A stretch of 7,774 nt of DNA, from NCBI GenBank assembly GCA_029861655.1, contig JAOTZA010000155.1, forward strand, positions 1 to 7,774. The letters are read 5' to 3'. The position numbers were made by a program, and so were the translations under genes. The notes under the pieces are model-generated. The model was not told the origin of the DNA, did not search any database, and saw nothing but the letters and a program-made list of their open reading frames with translations. Of this stretch, positions 6,518 through 7,774 are shown piece by piece (the first letter of the stretch is position 1; each line of letters starts with the position of its first letter). The DNA comes from Acidobacteriota bacterium (GTDB lineage Bacteria > Acidobacteriota > Thermoanaerobaculia > Multivoradales > JAHEKO01).

Positions 6518-7774
6518 TCAGCCAACGCGAAGAATCAGATAAAAACAAGTCACTACCAGCATGCCGACGGCCAACACCAGCGCGTATTGCGAGACCAAAC
6601 CGGATTGGAGGCTGCGGAAAAACCGCGAGCACACCTTCATGATCCAGCCGATGAAGTTGACGAGGCCGTCGACGACATACTTGTCAAAGAATCCGGACAG
6701 CAGAGACACACCGACGGTGACGTGACGGGACCCGTTGACCAGGAATCCATCGATGACGCCTGAATCGAAGCGGAATAGACCCCGAGCCGCGGCCCAGGTT
6801 CCTTTGATAATCGAGGCATCGTAGATCTCGTCGACCCAGTATTTGTTGAGCAGCAACCGGTGGATGGCCGGTGAGCGTTCGGCCCAGCGCTCGCCCCCCT
6901 CGAGACCGGCGGTCTCGCCCGCCCCATAGATCTTGCGGGCGGTCAAGATCCCGCCCACCGCCACCACGATCGAAGCCGCGATCAGCACCAGCTCTGTGAC
7001 CAGATCGGCATGATGGCCGTGACCCCCATGACCGACAGCGGCGATCACCGGCTCGAGAAACCCGTCGAGCCAGTTGATGTCGAGCGAGCCCAGCTTCGGA
7101 ATCCCCACCCAACCCGCCACCACCGAGCCCACCGCCAGGATCACGAGCGGCACCGTCATCACCCGCGGCGACTCGTGCAAATGGGAGAGTTGCTCCTCGG
7201 TGCCGCGGAACTTGCCGTGAAAGGTCAACGTCAGACAACGCCACATATAGAAGGCCGTCAAGGCCGCCGTCAGGAGTCCGACACCCCACAACAGCTTGTG
7301 ACCGCCGAACGTGGACGCCAGGATCTGGTCCTTTGAGAAAAAACCGGCCAGCGGCGGGATCCCGGCGATCGCCAGCGTCGCCACCAGAAACGTCCGGTAC
7401 GTCACCGGCAAGTGTTTCTTCAACCCACCCATCTTGCGCAGATCCTGCTCGCCGCCCATCGCGTGGATGACCGACCCCGAGCCCAGGAACAAAAGCGCCT
7501 TGAAGAACGCGTGCGTCCCCAGGTGGAAGATCGCCGCCGTGTAGGCCCCCACACCACAAGCCAGAAACATGTACCCGAGCTGGGAGACCGTCGAGTACGC
7601 CAGCACCTTTTTGATGTCGCGCTGGGTCAACGCAATGGTCGCCGCAAACAGCGCCGTCACCGCACCCACCACCGCCACAAATGCCGATGTGCCACCGGCG
7701 AGCTGGTACAGCGCGTTCGAGCGCACCACCATGTACACCCCGGCGGTCACCATTGTCGCCGCATGGATCAATGC
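6518..7774 (-). CDS. nuoL: NADH-quinone oxidoreductase subunit L (NuoL), 3'-terminal part
   Basis: Distal antiporter-like subunit of the membrane arm of respiratory complex I. It pumps protons across the inner membrane, powered by NADH:quinone electron transfer in the other subunits. The reading frame is open to the right edge (first codon Ala, then LIHAATMVTAGVY), so about 250 N-terminal residues are missing and 418 are visible. Family hallmarks seen are TQRDIKKVLAYSTVSQLGYM (visible residues about 50-69), HLGTHAFFKALLF with the channel Lys at about residue 92 (E. coli K342 equivalent), and GFFSKDQIL with Lys at about 148 (K399 equivalent). A His-rich loop (GHGGHGHH, about 248-255) follows. 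The C-terminal part carries NKYWVDEIYD and two related stretches, GVIDGFLVNG and YVVDGLVNFIG, before the final membrane helix. This is the region that forms the long lateral helix in the family. Ends with TGA, 25 bp before nuoM. The product is certain; only the start is missing. Confidence 0.97.
   Translation of the reverse strand, partial: ALIHAATMVTAGVYMVVRSNALYQLAGGTSAFVAVVGAVTALFAATIALTQRDIKKVLAYSTVSQLGYMFLACGVGAYTAAIFHLGTHAFFKALLFLGSGSVIHAMGGEQDLRKMGGLKKHLPVTYRTFLVATLAIAGIPPLAGFFSKDQILASTFGGHKLLWGVGLLTAALTAFYMWRCLTLTFHGKFRGTEEQLSHLHESPRVMTVPLVILAVGSVVAGWVGIPKLGSLDINWLDGFLEPVIAAVGHGGHGHHADLVTELVLIAASIVVAVGGILTARKIYGAGETAGLEGGERWAERSPAIHRLLLNKYWVDEIYDASIIKGTWAAARGLFRFDSGVIDGFLVNGSRHVTVGVSLLSGFFDKYVVDGLVNFIGWIMKVCSRFFRSLQSGLVSQYALVLAVGMLVVTCFYLILRVG

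Noticed and set aside
6684..7559. A 291-codon minus-strand frame inside nuoL
   Set aside because: Out-of-frame shadow of nuoL; a Gly/Arg/Asp-rich product with no family features.

Overview
All genes in this 7.8 kb window that I can support lie on the minus strand, so transcription runs from the right edge to the left. The window reads as ordinary, fairly GC-rich chromosomal DNA of a Gram-negative bacterium. Myxobacterial or other former deltaproteobacterial lineages, or a related environmental phylum, would fit the gene content. That placement is inference from gene neighbourhood and protein style; no marker gene here settles it.

Right half (7774 to 3427): the end of a respiratory complex I (NDH-1) operon, in the canonical order nuoL (N-terminus cut by the window edge), nuoM, nuoN. 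These encode the three antiporter-like proton-pumping membrane subunits. The genes are packed 25 bp and 6 bp apart, and the conserved membrane Lys/Glu residues of the family are present, so the pumps look intact.

Middle (3426 to 1767): a regulatory module. It holds an ECF sigma-70 factor of the SigR/SigH/RpoE-like kind, a 75-residue zinc-binding anti-sigma factor (HxxxCxxC, RsrA-like, no membrane segment), and an exported thioredoxin-fold protein whose active site is SPRC instead of CxxC. The 129-bp gap between the sigma and anti-sigma genes contains a GGAAT-N18-GTT element very close to the published SigR-type promoter. It overlaps a tandem GGAATATC repeat. This suggests that the sigma factor drives its own anti-sigma gene and the thioredoxin-like gene.

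Left (1766 to 1): a 111-bp gap with two short inverted repeats and an inverted copy of the 11-bp repeat core found upstream of the anti-sigma gene. It is followed by a membrane-anchored M23 (LytM/MepM-like) peptidase in which the last zinc-ligand His of the HxH motif is Asp, and then by the first 103 codons of a GHMP-family sugar kinase that runs off the left edge. No RNA gene, mobile element, CRISPR array or convincing intrinsic terminator was seen. No gap between genes exceeds 154 bp.

The most interesting material is the possible redox circuit (sigma, zinc anti-sigma, one-cysteine thioredoxin-like protein, predicted promoter and repeats) and the altered active sites of the thioredoxin-like and M23 proteins. 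None of this amounts to a clearly new system on sequence evidence alone.
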